Assembly (NCBI GenBank): GCA_022360095.1
Contig: JAKSDK010000801.1
Location: 143,070-207,069, forward strand
Length of the DNA stretch: 64,000 bases
Direction of reading: 5' to 3'
Source: Phycisphaerales bacterium
Lineage (GTDB): Bacteria > Planctomycetota > Phycisphaerae > UBA1845 > UTPLA1
In this document: positions 1 to 9,538 of the stretch, piece after piece
Layout of the letters: every line of letters starts with the position of its first letter
Position numbering within the stretch: position 1 is the first letter of the stretch
Translations under genes and position numbers: made by a program
The notes under the pieces: model-generated
What the model saw: the letters and a program-made list of their open reading frames with translations, nothing else
Told to the model about the DNA's origin: nothing
The model's database searches: none

Positions 1-2313
1 CTCGACATGTGGCCATATTCGCTACGGGCCGACGATTTTCAGCTGCTGGTCGCCGATGACAACGGCATCCATGAAGTCTTTCCGCCCGAGCCTCGAACTT
101 ACCGAGGCGTGATCCGCACACCGGACGGAAGCGCGGTCGTCGGAGGCGTCGTCAGTGCGTCCATGAGCGACGGCAAACTGACCGGCATGATCAATCTCAA
201 TGACGGAAACGCCTGGTTCGTCGAATCACTGGCCGAGGCAGGCCTGGCGACGGATATCAAGAGCCACGCGATTTACAAGAGCGAGGATTCCATTCCGACA
301 GGAAAGGGCTGTGGCGTGAATCCCAATCTCGGGGAATTGTTCACCTACAAGACCATCGACGAGGGTGCGAACGCTGCGGCAGCTCGGGGAACGGGCTTCG
401 AGGTTGCGGATATCGCCTTTGAAGCCGATTTCCCTGCATTTCAGGACAATGGTTCTTCGGTGTCGAACACGATGTTCGCGATCGAAACCGTCATGAATAC
501 AGTCGAAACGATCTATGAAACGGATACGGACATCACCTATGAGATGACGACGATTGTGGTTCGCACCACGTCGGGTTCCGACCCTTATACGACCAGCGTC
601 TGCAACTCTTTGCTGAATCAATTTCAGAATGAATGGAACAGCAATTTCACCGGTGTTCGCCGCGACATGGCCCACCTCCTGTCGGGACGCAATTTGGTCG
701 GATGTGCGGGAATTGCCGCGGTCGGCGTGGTCTGCTCGACAAGCAGCGCCTACGGCCTCTCGGAGAACCTCAATAACTTCAATCTCCGTGCCTCGGTCAT
801 CGGCCACGAACTCGGGCATAACTGGAACGCATGTCACTGCGATGAAAGCCCGCCGTTTACGAACTGTCCGAACAGCCCTTGCCGCATCATGTGTTCCGGC
901 GCTCCGGGATGCCCTTTTGCCGCGCTGGATTTCGGGCCGGGTTCGATTACGACCATCGTCAGTTTCAGAAACACCAGGCCCTGTCTGTTCCCCTCTTCCG
1001 GCACCCTCGACAGCCCGGTTGCCGTGCCGCTGGTCGATACATTTACCAGTACCGTCTTCAACAATACGAATTGGATCTACGTGGACGGGGCCGTCATCAA
1101 CACCGGTGGAGTCAATGAGCCCAGCGGTGCGTTTTCCTTGAATCTGGATTCCGCAGGCTCAGGAGAATTCGATCAGAACGAGGTCCGCAGCAACTTTATT
1201 CTGCTTGCAGGACAGCCCCCCATCGACGTCGATTATCAAACCGAGCACCGGGGCGTTGAATTCGGCGAAGAGCTGATCGTTGAATATTGGAGTTCAAATC
1301 TGACCTGGGTGAATCTGAACACGATCACCTCCACGGGAACCGACCAGAACAACTACGTTCCACATTCACATACGATCACCTCCGGCACGCATCCGGACGC
1401 CTTCCACGACGAATTCCGCCTTCGATTCCGAGTCGTCGGAGACAGCTCCAACGACGACTGGTACATCGACAACGTCTCCGTGGCGCTAAGCGGCGCGGAT
1501 TTGAATCCCCCAACGCCGGATCCCGCGGAATTCGCAGTCCTGCCTCCGACCACAATCAGTGACACGCAAATCGAGTTTCAGGCGGTCACGGCCGTCGATC
1601 CGTCCGGTGTCGAGTATTTCTTTGACAAGCAGTTCGGGCCCGGGTGTTGTGGCGTTGACAGCGGCTGGGTTCCCACCGACACCCACATCGCCGGCGATCT
1701 GTTGGCCAACTCAAGCTATTCCTACAAGGTCAAAGCCCGAGATACTTCGCCTAATCTGAACGAAACGGCGATCTCGGCGCTCTTCGCCACCGGATCGACG
1801 TTTATCGAAACTCCTTTCAACATCGCCCTCGTCGACGCGCAGGAAACCGAGATCACAGTGACCGTCACCTGCAACGACACGGGCGACAGCAACCGTTGCG
1901 TCCTCGGCGCCTTTACGAATCTGTTCGCGAATCCGCCGTCGGGATTGTTTCTCGACATGCTTCCGCTCGATGGCAGTGGAAGCAACGTCTGGACCGATCA
2001 GCAGACGATCACGGTCACCGGATTGACACCTGGGACGGACTACACGTTCAAGGCAAAAGCGCGGAACAGACTTTCGGTGGAGACGGCGTTCAGCAACGAC
2101 TTCATCTTCAGCACGCTCGGGGGTGGTTGCCCAACGGTGGCGGGCGACATCAACCAGGATGGCGACGTGGACGGTGACGACATCGCCGGTTACATCCGCG
2201 CGAAACTGGGCCTTGCGCCGGAGCCCGGCGAGGAACAAAGCTGTGCCGATTTCGGCAACGGCGCCGACATCAATGCGGAGAACGCGGCATTCGTCGCAGC
2301 ATTGCTGAGTTGA
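1..2313 (+). CDS. Secreted M12-like zinc metalloprotease with FN3-like modules and C-terminal dockerin-like repeat (5' partial)
   Basis: The frame is open from the first base and the visible N-terminus has no signal peptide, so the true start lies upstream. Counting from the ATG at 7, the zinc motif HELGHNWNACH sits at residues 267-277. It fits the HExxHxxGxxH pattern with Asn in place of the Gly. A Cys-rich stretch with an I-M-C segment follows and could be the Met-turn of the adamalysin/reprolysin-like clan. A probable jelly-roll or CUB-like region and two FN3-like segments come next. The last 60 residues carry a D-I-N-Q-DG-D-V-DG-DD calcium loop typical of planctomycete dockerin-like tails. 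Inferred role: extracellular protein degradation. The stop is 5 bp from the stop of the convergent gene. Confidence 0.88.
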   Translation, partial: LDMWPYSLRADDFQLLVADDNGIHEVFPPEPRTYRGVIRTPDGSAVVGGVVSASMSDGKLTGMINLNDGNAWFVESLAEAGLATDIKSHAIYKSEDSIPTGKGCGVNPNLGELFTYKTIDEGANAAAARGTGFEVADIAFEADFPAFQDNGSSVSNTMFAIETVMNTVETIYETDTDITYEMTTIVVRTTSGSDPYTTSVCNSLLNQFQNEWNSNFTGVRRDMAHLLSGRNLVGCAGIAAVGVVCSTSSAYGLSENLNNFNLRASVIGHELGHNWNACHCDESPPFTNCPNSPCRIMCSGAPGCPFAALDFGPGSITTIVSFRNTRPCLFPSSGTLDSPVAVPLVDTFTSTVFNNTNWIYVDGAVINTGGVNEPSGAFSLNLDSAGSGEFDQNEVRSNFILLAGQPPIDVDYQTEHRGVEFGEELIVEYWSSNLTWVNLNTITSTGTDQNNYVPHSHTITSGTHPDAFHDEFRLRFRVVGDSSNDDWYIDNVSVALSGADLNPPTPDPAEFAVLPPTTISDTQIEFQAVTAVDPSGVEYFFDKQFGPGCCGVDSGWVPTDTHIAGDLLANSSYSYKVKARDTSPNLNETAISALFATGSTFIETPFNIALVDAQETEITVTVTCNDTGDSNRCVLGAFTNLFANPPSGLFLDMLPLDGSGSNVWTDQQTITVTGLTPGTDYTFKAKARNRLSVETAFSNDFIFSTLGGGCPTVAGDINQDGDVDGDDIAGYIRAKLGLAPEPGEEQSCADFGNGADINAENAAFVAALLS

Positions 2314-2318
2314 TCGAG

Positions 2319-4073
2319 TTACGATTCTTTCGACGTACGAGCAAACGGACTCGGCAGAATCGGCGGTTTGTCAAAGTCCCTGTCGATTTTGCCGACGTCG
2401 AGTTCCTCGAACAGCAACGCCGGGGCGGCAACCGTTCGCCCTCCGCGACCGCCCGTGTTTAGCACATGGAGCTGATCACCGGCCGCTTTGATTCGCTTGA
2501 AGGCCCTGAGGCCGATCCGGGCCAGCTCCGCACCGCGAACCAGTTCCTCCCTGCCGTCCGGATAAACCTTGTAGATGGCCAACGGCGAGGCGCCACGAGA
2601 CCGCCCGAAGCCGCGGCCCATGTCACCAAACATGCCTGTAAAACGCTGAAAGCGGGAATTGCTTGATGCCCCCAAAGAGGCGATGCGGATTCCGTATTCA
2701 AGATCGTCATCGTCCAGGAGTTCGGTCAGTTTCTCTTTTAGTTCCTTATTTGTCGTTCCCTTGGAGGTCGTCACCTTCAGACATCCAACGGATGCCCTTG
2801 GACGAAACATGCCGCGGCCATGCCCGGTGGACGCCTTGAATTTCTTGGACGGGTTCCGCGACATGACGAGCGCCTTCAAACGCCCTTTTTCAACCAGCGT
2901 CACCGGCTTGACCTCAACGCCCTGATGGTCAAACTTGTAGTGTGCCATTACCGGAACACCGTCAATCTCCTCCAGCGTCGGATCATCGACAACATTCAGG
3001 AACTTGGGAAGGATCCGCTTGCCAAGTTTTTCTTCGAAGTCGTTGGGCGGCGTCCGGCCTCCGAGCGGACGTTGGCCTCCAGCAAATCGGCGGGCGAACT
3101 GGTTGGAGAAAAGGGTGGCTGCGACTTCAGCGTCGACCAACACGGGCCCCGAATAGGATTCGAGCTTCGGCGCATTCTTGACGTCGACCAACTGCACCAC
3201 CAGATCACGACACCGCTTGGACAACTCCGGAATCGAAGGAAGATCGTCAAGATCCCGTACATGAATGGACACCGAATCCGACAACTTCATCCCATCGTCA
3301 GCCTGCACGGTCGCATCGATGGACAGGGAGTAGCTTGCTCCCGACGTACGAAAACGAGTCCCCTCCGTGTTTACCAGATAGGTGTTTCCGCCGTTGCCGT
3401 TGATCCGCACCGCGGAACTCTGGACCTCCGGATACGCTCGAAAAATCGCCGACAGCGATGTTACGATCTTCTCCAACCGCCCCAAATCGATTTTGACTTC
3501 CTGACGATCTTCGAAATGAACGGTCGGTGAAACCTGAGAAAAGTCATCCGGCTTGTCCTCTTCGATGACCTTCGATTCCATAAAGGCCTTCTTCTTCTCG
3601 AACGATTCGGTGACCGATTTGTAATCGCGATCCGTCGCCCACCAGATCGCCTGTCTGATGGCGTTGTAGTCGTCTTCGACCGGAATGGCCGCGCCACCAA
3701 ATCGCCCGCCGCCAAATCCGGGGAACGAAAAGCCGCCGAGGTCTCCCGAATAATTGGTATTGTCCAGTTTGTAGGAACCGACACGTACGTCCGTGCGCAG
3801 GAAACGCGCTCGGGTTTCATTGCGGCCCGTCACCGCACCGAATACCGCGCTGACACTGGCCCTCGTCGAGTCCTGCAGCGCATACTCAATGAAATAAGGG
3901 CGTTCCAGGTCTTCCAGCTTCAGGCCGACCTTGCCGCGCTCAACTTCGTCCACGAGCGCGCGAAGGAGAACGTCCTCCTTCATTTCTCGCTTGACGTCGG
4001 AATCCGCCAGGGCGGGTGCCGAGGCCAACCCCGTCAGCAGGCTTGTCACTGTCAGAAAGGTGATTCTGCTCAT
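2319..4073 (-). CDS. Exported TldD/PmbA (TldE)-like protein lacking the zinc site
   Basis: 584 aa with an N-terminal signal peptide ending near A-L-A at residue 23. The body aligns by eye with the neighbouring TldD-like protein over its whole length (P-Y-F-I-E-Y near 59, the N-V-V-D-D-P-T-L region, V-Y-x-D-G-R near the end). Where the neighbour has HEIFGH, this one has S-N-Q-F-A-R (about 323-328), so both His and the Glu are lost. The C-terminal G-I-C-G cysteine is replaced by T-G-G-R. It should therefore be catalytically dead, like TldE/PmbA in the TldD/TldE heterodimer. An AAGGAG site 8 nt before the ATG supports the start. It lies 47 bp downstream of the active paralog, probably in one operon. 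Confidence 0.9.
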   Translation of the reverse strand: MSRITFLTVTSLLTGLASAPALADSDVKREMKEDVLLRALVDEVERGKVGLKLEDLERPYFIEYALQDSTRASVSAVFGAVTGRNETRARFLRTDVRVGSYKLDNTNYSGDLGGFSFPGFGGGRFGGAAIPVEDDYNAIRQAIWWATDRDYKSVTESFEKKKAFMESKVIEEDKPDDFSQVSPTVHFEDRQEVKIDLGRLEKIVTSLSAIFRAYPEVQSSAVRINGNGGNTYLVNTEGTRFRTSGASYSLSIDATVQADDGMKLSDSVSIHVRDLDDLPSIPELSKRCRDLVVQLVDVKNAPKLESYSGPVLVDAEVAATLFSNQFARRFAGGQRPLGGRTPPNDFEEKLGKRILPKFLNVVDDPTLEEIDGVPVMAHYKFDHQGVEVKPVTLVEKGRLKALVMSRNPSKKFKASTGHGRGMFRPRASVGCLKVTTSKGTTNKELKEKLTELLDDDDLEYGIRIASLGASSNSRFQRFTGMFGDMGRGFGRSRGASPLAIYKVYPDGREELVRGAELARIGLRAFKRIKAAGDQLHVLNTGGRGGRTVAAPALLFEELDVGKIDRDFDKPPILPSPFARTSKES

Positions 4074-4120
4074 CGCTCAATCTCCTTTGATACTATGGAA
4101 AAAACGACTGCCGGACACGA

Positions 4121-5842
4121 TCATCCCGCCTTCTTCTCCGAGGCGATCGGTGCATCGAGAATCGGCGGTCGATCCTGAGCCTTTCGCTTTTTTTCGACTT
4201 CGATTTGCTGAACCAAAATACTGGGCGCGATGGCCGATACCGGCACCGAGCCCGACTCGGCGCCGCAGATCCCGTTAAAGACGTCTTCGTCGTCCGCCGT
4301 GCAAAGGATTTGCGTGAAGCACGTCAGCGGTGTTCCCACGAGATCGACACCTCGAACCAGTTCGTCCGGCCGACCGTCGACATAGACCTTGTACACCAGA
4401 ATCGGCAGCACCTTGAATGCCTGAGGACTCCACCGCTGCGTGTTCGTGAATCCGCCCGAGATGTCCTCGAATCGCAGACCGTATTCCTTGCCCTGTTTAT
4501 TGCATTCCTCGATCAGTCTGGAACGCAACTCCTCATACGAGACTTTGTTCTTTGATTGAACAATAAGGTTGCCCTGTCGAGCGACCGGCTTCATGCCGAC
4601 CTGACAACGGCCGTGACCGTTCGACTTTGTGAATCCGCGCGTCGGCGACCGCGACAATAGAAACGTCTTAAGAATACCCTTCTCAACAAGCCGCACTGGC
4701 TGCCCGCGAACGCACTCATCATCGAATTCGTAGAATCCGTTCAACTCGATATCTTTAAACTCTCGCAACGACGGATTATCCACAACGCTCAGAAACTCCG
4801 GCAGCACTTCCTTACCGATTTTCTTGGCGAAGGTCTGGCCCTCTTCGACATCCTTCTGGCGATGACCTTCGATTCGATGCCCGAAGATTTCGTGGAAGAA
4901 AACGCCCGCGGCACGGTTCATCAGAATCGCCGGGCCTGTGTAAGGTTCGACCACGGGGGCCGCCCGTAGCGCCAAGACTTCTTCAATCAGTTGCTCTACA
5001 GCCTTGAGCACGGTCGCGTCGTCAGGAAGACCGCCGGCCGTGTGCGAGTCGAACGACTTGTACTGCCATAGCTCCATGCCGTCGTCGGCGATCGTGGATG
5101 CCTGAATGCCGATACGCCACCAGCCTTGACCGGACTGAATCCTGCTCTTCTCGGTATTGACGGCGAGCTTGTTCGTAACCTGGCCCGAAAGGGAGACACC
5201 GGAGTTGTAAATCAATGGGTGAGAACGAAAGAGACGCGAATACTTTCGCATCTTCTCGGCGAAGAATGCCCGATCACCTGAGAAATCCTGCCAAGCACCG
5301 ATCTTTTGATTGGGCTCCTCTTTGGAGAAGTCGTCGGACTGGTCTTCCTCTTCCACCTTCACCTTGACGTTGGCCTTGACCTGAGCAAGCAGCTTCACGG
5401 CCGACTTGAACGCCTCATCCGTCTTCAGCCAAATCGCATGCCGGGTGGCAACCGGATTGTGGTCCAGCGGCAGGCTTGTCCAACCGCCCCAATACCGGAA
5501 ACCGCCGAAGCCGCCTCCTCGAATCTGATGCGTATTGTCCAGACTGTAATCCCCGCATCGGACGTCCACTCCGAGCATGCGACGCTCGTTTTCCTGATTG
5601 GAGGTGATTGCCCCCAGCGTGGCCGAGATCGAGATGCTCCTGGTGTCTGCAATCGTATATTGGATGAAGTAAGGCTTGGTGCCCTCCGGGCTGACCAGCT
5701 TCTCCATGGACAGCTTCATCTCGTCTTCCATGACCTTGAGCAGTGGATGCTCCGATCCGGCCGACGCCGGACTCGAAATCAAACTACACAACAGCCCCGG
5801 CAGCAAAAGCAGTTTTTTCCGGTGATGTCTTTTGGGTTTCAT
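4121..5842 (-). CDS. Exported TldD-like metalloprotease
   Basis: 573 aa. A basic hydrophobic N-terminus ending S-P-A-S-A-G (about residue 28) looks like a Sec signal peptide, unlike the cytosolic TldD of E. coli. The HExxxH zinc motif of the U62/TldD family is at residues 317-322 (HEIFGH), followed by R-I-E-G-H. A cysteine in N-G-I-C-G near the C-terminus matches the third zinc ligand of TldD. The family cleaves unfolded or extended peptides and matures small peptides such as microcins. The partner here is probably the zinc-less paralog immediately downstream. A strong AAGGAGG site precedes the ATG. moaA lies 161 bp upstream on the same strand. Confidence 0.92.
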   Translation of the reverse strand: MKPKRHHRKKLLLLPGLLCSLISSPASAGSEHPLLKVMEDEMKLSMEKLVSPEGTKPYFIQYTIADTRSISISATLGAITSNQENERRMLGVDVRCGDYSLDNTHQIRGGGFGGFRYWGGWTSLPLDHNPVATRHAIWLKTDEAFKSAVKLLAQVKANVKVKVEEEDQSDDFSKEEPNQKIGAWQDFSGDRAFFAEKMRKYSRLFRSHPLIYNSGVSLSGQVTNKLAVNTEKSRIQSGQGWWRIGIQASTIADDGMELWQYKSFDSHTAGGLPDDATVLKAVEQLIEEVLALRAAPVVEPYTGPAILMNRAAGVFFHEIFGHRIEGHRQKDVEEGQTFAKKIGKEVLPEFLSVVDNPSLREFKDIELNGFYEFDDECVRGQPVRLVEKGILKTFLLSRSPTRGFTKSNGHGRCQVGMKPVARQGNLIVQSKNKVSYEELRSRLIEECNKQGKEYGLRFEDISGGFTNTQRWSPQAFKVLPILVYKVYVDGRPDELVRGVDLVGTPLTCFTQILCTADDEDVFNGICGAESGSVPVSAIAPSILVQQIEVEKKRKAQDRPPILDAPIASEKKAG

Positions 5843-6003
5843 GACCGATGACCTCCTTTTGGTGTGTTGTTGACGAAGGAGACGGTTTTTTAGCCGACTT
5901 TATCCTATGCGGCGCCTACGAAACCGTCTACCAAAAAAACAACGTGAGGTTTCACCGGCGATTGCCAGCAACTCACAACGCAGAGATGACAAATGACCGC
6001 AAA

Positions 6004-7044
6004 CTAACCGCCGATCTGCGACATTTGGCGGTTGCCGTAGTAGGAATGAACCTCGGGTTTGAAGGCGACGCAGTCGATGAACGACTGGTGCAGTTTGTGA
6101 CTTGATTGAGCCGCATCTTCGCTCCTGATGATGGGGCGAAGTTCAACTTCCCCGCCGTCAAAGAGACAACTGCGGAGTTGACCCTCGGCCGTGAGACGTA
6201 GCCGGTTGCAAGTTTCACAAAAAGGCTTCGACATGGCGCTGATGAATCCGATCCTGCCGGCGGCGTTGGCAAGGCGATATACGATTGCGGGGCCGTGTCC
6301 GGTGTCCTTCGAAGCGGGCTCGAGGGTGCCGTGAACAGCCTCGATAGGGCCCCGAATCTCCGCCTCTGAGACAAACCTCCGTTCATAGGCACCACCCAAA
6401 GCCGTTCGGCCCAGAGGCATGTACTCAATAAACCGAACCGTGATGTCACGTTCCAGGGTGAGGGCGGCAAAATCGGCAAACTCATCGTCATTGATCCCGC
6501 GCATCGCGACACAGTTGATCTTGGGAGGCCTGAAGCCGGCACGGACGGCGGCGTCGATGCCGCGCCAGACATGGTCAAGATGAGCACCACGGGTGATCTC
6601 ATGAAACCGTTGCCTGTTCATCGTATCCAGACTGACGGTGATACGATCGAGGCCGGCGCTTTTGAGTGCCGGAGCATATTGATCGAGCAACGCGCCATTC
6701 GTCGTCATCGACAGTTCGGGTGAACCGGGCAGTTCCTTAAGCATCCCGATCAATCGATGGAGATCCTTGCGCACCAAGGGCTCACCGCCGGTGATCTTGA
6801 AACCCTGGATGCCGTGGCGCTGGGCCGCCCTGGCGACCGTCAAAATCTCCTGGTAGGTAAGCAGGGTCGCTTTGGGAACCCAGTCGATCTTGTCTTCGGG
6901 CATACAATAGACGCAGCGAAAGTTACAGCGATCGGTCACACTGATTCGGAGCGTCTTGACCGCACTGATGTGACGGGGGCCGGTAATGGACTCTGCGGCT
7001 CGGGGGCCGCCGTCAACGGAGATGATTGGAAGTGCAACGGTCAT
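6004..7044 (-). CDS. moaA: GTP 3',8-cyclase (molybdenum cofactor biosynthesis protein A)
   Basis: 346 aa, the usual length. This radical SAM enzyme makes (8S)-3',8-cyclo-7,8-dihydroguanosine 5'-triphosphate, the first step of molybdopterin synthesis. The N-terminal cluster motif is C-N-F-R-C-V-Y-C, followed by G-G-E-P in the SAM-binding region. The C-terminal second cluster is F-C-E-T-C-N-R-L-R-L with a third Cys 13 residues on. The protein ends in Gly-Gly, as needed for MoaA activity. No other moa gene lies in the window. It is divergent from the sigma factor gene. Confidence 0.96.
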   Translation of the reverse strand: MTVALPIISVDGGPRAAESITGPRHISAVKTLRISVTDRCNFRCVYCMPEDKIDWVPKATLLTYQEILTVARAAQRHGIQGFKITGGEPLVRKDLHRLIGMLKELPGSPELSMTTNGALLDQYAPALKSAGLDRITVSLDTMNRQRFHEITRGAHLDHVWRGIDAAVRAGFRPPKINCVAMRGINDDEFADFAALTLERDITVRFIEYMPLGRTALGGAYERRFVSEAEIRGPIEAVHGTLEPASKDTGHGPAIVYRLANAAGRIGFISAMSKPFCETCNRLRLTAEGQLRSCLFDGGEVELRPIIRSEDAAQSSHKLHQSFIDCVAFKPEVHSYYGNRQMSQIGG

Positions 7045-7116
7045 ACGCCGTTATCGTAGAAGAGAAAGGTGTGGAAGTCGAGGTTTTGAGGGGAACGGCG
7101 GCCATCTTCCCGGAAT

Positions 7117-7146
7117 TTGACCGCATGGAGTGCCATCCCTGACAAT
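7117..7146 (+). promoter_or_regulatory. Possible sigma-70-type promoter for the sigma/anti-sigma genes
   Basis: TTGACC at 7117-7122 and GACAAT at 7141-7146 are 18 bp apart in the moaA/sigma intergenic region, about 105 bp before the preferred sigma factor start. The -35 box is a good match and the -10 box a weak one. Confidence 0.22.
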
Positions 7147-7252
7147 AAACCCGCCCTTAAGATGTATTGGACATAAAATGGCGGCAGGGTCACGAAATCA
7201 GGCGTCGAACTCCTTGGCTATTGAGGGAACTCAGGATCGGGATGAGCGTCCA

Positions 7253-7870
7253 ATGGAAATGAGGTCGGCCTCGTTGACGGAAGACGAGACGGTCGCACGT
7301 GATGAGGCCGCCTTGATCCAGCGATGCCGGGAAGGCGATTTGGCTGCATACGGCCCACTGGTTCGTGAATATCAGGACCGGGTCTATAACCTCTGCTTGC
7401 GGATGTGTGGCCATCGCGCGGAGGCCGAAGACCTGGCGCAAGAGGCGTTTGTCAGGGCGATGGAGTCGATCGGTCGATTTGATGGAAGGGCCAGGTTTTA
7501 CACCTGGCTGTTTCGAATCGCGGTCAACGTTGTGATCAGTGCCCGGCGCAAGAGCAGACGCTCGACGACGTTTTCCATCGACGGCCACGACGAAGACGCA
7601 CAGTCGTCTGCTTCGCCGCGACTGGCGTCGGACGTCGAGCCGCCTGACGAAAGCGCGGAGAAGCGAGAAAAGAAGGAATTCGTGCTCGAAGCGCTCGCCT
7701 CACTGGATGAGGAGTATCGTTGCGTCATCACGCTGAGGGACGTGGAATCCTTCGGCTATGATGAAATCGCCGAAATACTGGAAGTGCCGATCGGCACGGT
7801 GAAATCGCGACTCCACCGGGCTCGGCTGGCGCTCCGGAAAAAGTTGATGCCGATGCTGAAAACGAATTGA
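7253..7870 (+). CDS. ECF-type RNA polymerase sigma factor (sigma-70 family)
   Basis: 205 aa from the ATG at 7253. The frame extends to 7130, but those residues are low-complexity and precede the conserved part. Region 2 (Y-Q-D-R-V-Y-N-L ... A-E-D-L-A-Q-E-A-F-V) and region 4 (L-D-E-E-Y-R-C-V ... F-G-Y-D-E-I-A-E-I-L, then G-T-V-K-S-R-L-H-R-A-R) are clear, with no region 3, as in SigE/RpoE-like ECF factors. It redirects RNA polymerase to a stress or envelope regulon. A predicted membrane anti-sigma factor follows 6 bp downstream, the classic regulator pair. ATG codons at 7130 or 7178 cannot be excluded. Confidence 0.93.
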   Translation: MEMRSASLTEDETVARDEAALIQRCREGDLAAYGPLVREYQDRVYNLCLRMCGHRAEAEDLAQEAFVRAMESIGRFDGRARFYTWLFRIAVNVVISARRKSRRSTTFSIDGHDEDAQSSASPRLASDVEPPDESAEKREKKEFVLEALASLDEEYRCVITLRDVESFGYDEIAEILEVPIGTVKSRLHRARLALRKKLMPMLKTN

Positions 7871-7876
7871 AAGAAG

Positions 7877-9538
7877 ATGTCAAAAGATGCGGAACAGCTC
7901 GAACAGTTGACGGCCTATCTCGATGGAGAGTTGCCGGCCGATCAGCGCGCCGAGGTCGAAAAACTGATCGCGGATAACGAGGACGCCCGTGTCCTGATGG
8001 AGGAATTGCGTCAGACCTCTCATCTCGTGGCCGGGCTGTCGCGCGAACGCGCGCCCGACAATCTGGCAGATGCGGTCACGGCCCGCCTTGAACGACAGGC
8101 CCTTCTCGATGAACCGTCGAAACGACCGGGTTGGCCGTGGATGGGCAAATTGGCCGCCGCCGCAGTTTTCGCGCTGGCCTGCACGATCGGTTGGTATGCC
8201 TGGCCGGGATTGACGCGACCCGAGGCCGAGAACAATACGATCACCTTGGCGCGCACCGAAAAATCGGCGGTGCCGACAGCGCCAAAGGAAGAATCCCTCG
8301 CGATGGCAGACGCCGGGAGGAAGGAAGCGGTCCCGGAAACCGTCTACGGCGACGAATCAGCACGGCGACTCGACGTTTCTCAAGCAAGTCCCGCCATGAA
8401 GGAAATCGTCCAAAAACGTAAGGTGGCCGCGGCTCGCTCTGCCACCGTAGGAATGGTATCGAAAACGAACGATAAGAATGAACCTACGGAGACGGCTGCG
8501 ATTCGTGAAAATCCAAGTTTCGAAGCACGGCTCGCGTCGAATCAACTCACAAATTCTCTGGTTCTCAATGCCGACCTGGAATCTTTTGGCAACCGAATTC
8601 GAGTCGAAACGACCGACGCTGCTTCGGTCGAAAGGCTCACTGACGAAATCAAGGACTATGCGACTCGTGAGTCGATTCCAAATGCGCAAACCGCAGCGCT
8701 GGCCGAGCCGATTCCCTCCGATCAGATCTTTTACGCCATTCAGGAATCCGACGCGCTGAGATCGATCGCGGAGGCCTCGGCGAGCGGACCATCCGACGAA
8801 CGACTCGTCGTCTTTAATCTTCGGGAGGACCAGGCGGCGAAATTGATTACATCGTTGCAGCAAAATGCTGATGACAACAATTCGTCTCTGCGTTGGACGG
8901 CGAACAACTTCACACTGCCGGAGAACCGATCGCAATCCGTAACGCAAGAGATTATGAAACGAATCGTCAAGCCTGACGAAGGAAGTTCCGCAGGCGCGAC
9001 GGCCACCGAACGAATAAGCAGAGCCGCAGGGGGCTACGAAGAAGGATCAAGCCAGCCGAAAAAAGGTTTGGCCGGGACCCAACCGCAACTAAAGGCCCCG
9101 GAGAACCGCAAGCTGGAAAAGAAATCCGCGATTCCCGAGGGCGCGCACGAACTCGACAAGGCCGACCGTCGCGAAAAAGATCGCTTTGCCACAGACCGCG
9201 ACGAGGCCACGGACGAGGAGGAAGAACGAGAAGAAACGAATATGGGCGATTCGGATTTGAGGAGAGAGCGGCGCCAAAGCTCTATCGAGGACAAACCTGC
9301 GCAAGGAGACGGCCTCCAGAGTCAACGGCCCAGTTCGGGCGACAAGCCTCGGCGGGCGGCCCCGGTCTCATTCGTCACCTTTGCCATTTCGTTACGATCC
9401 AATCCGATGTTAGGGCCAAAGTTCCAGACCGGTCGTTCAGTCACCACACAAAGCGTGACGACTCCGATTCCTCCGATGAAGCCGGCAACGTCCCAATCCA
9501 CATCCCAACCCACATCCCAAGGAACACCCGGTGGCTAA
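7877..9538 (+). CDS. Membrane-anchored anti-sigma factor with long charged extracytoplasmic region
   Basis: 553 aa. The first 70 residues (T-A-Y-L-D-G-E-L-P ... leader of the zf-HC2/RsiW-type anti-sigma domain) contain no zinc-binding Cys. A single transmembrane helix spans about residues 88-110. The remaining 440 residues face the periplasm and are rich in Glu, Arg, Lys, Ser and Pro. The arrangement sigma, 6 bp gap, anti-sigma indicates that this protein holds the ECF factor at the membrane until a signal releases it. Its last 8 bp overlap the GTG start of rsgA, so the three genes are probably co-transcribed. The anti-sigma role is inferred from position and the N-terminal domain. Confidence 0.85.
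   Translation: MSKDAEQLEQLTAYLDGELPADQRAEVEKLIADNEDARVLMEELRQTSHLVAGLSRERAPDNLADAVTARLERQALLDEPSKRPGWPWMGKLAAAAVFALACTIGWYAWPGLTRPEAENNTITLARTEKSAVPTAPKEESLAMADAGRKEAVPETVYGDESARRLDVSQASPAMKEIVQKRKVAAARSATVGMVSKTNDKNEPTETAAIRENPSFEARLASNQLTNSLVLNADLESFGNRIRVETTDAASVERLTDEIKDYATRESIPNAQTAALAEPIPSDQIFYAIQESDALRSIAEASASGPSDERLVVFNLREDQAAKLITSLQQNADDNNSSLRWTANNFTLPENRSQSVTQEIMKRIVKPDEGSSAGATATERISRAAGGYEEGSSQPKKGLAGTQPQLKAPENRKLEKKSAIPEGAHELDKADRREKDRFATDRDEATDEEEEREETNMGDSDLRRERRQSSIEDKPAQGDGLQSQRPSSGDKPRRAAPVSFVTFAISLRSNPMLGPKFQTGRSVTTQSVTTPIPPMKPATSQSTSQPTSQGTPGG

Noticed and set aside
2820..3530. Plus-strand 236-codon frame
   Set aside because: It is antisense to the zinc-less TldD-like gene and has no supporting motif.
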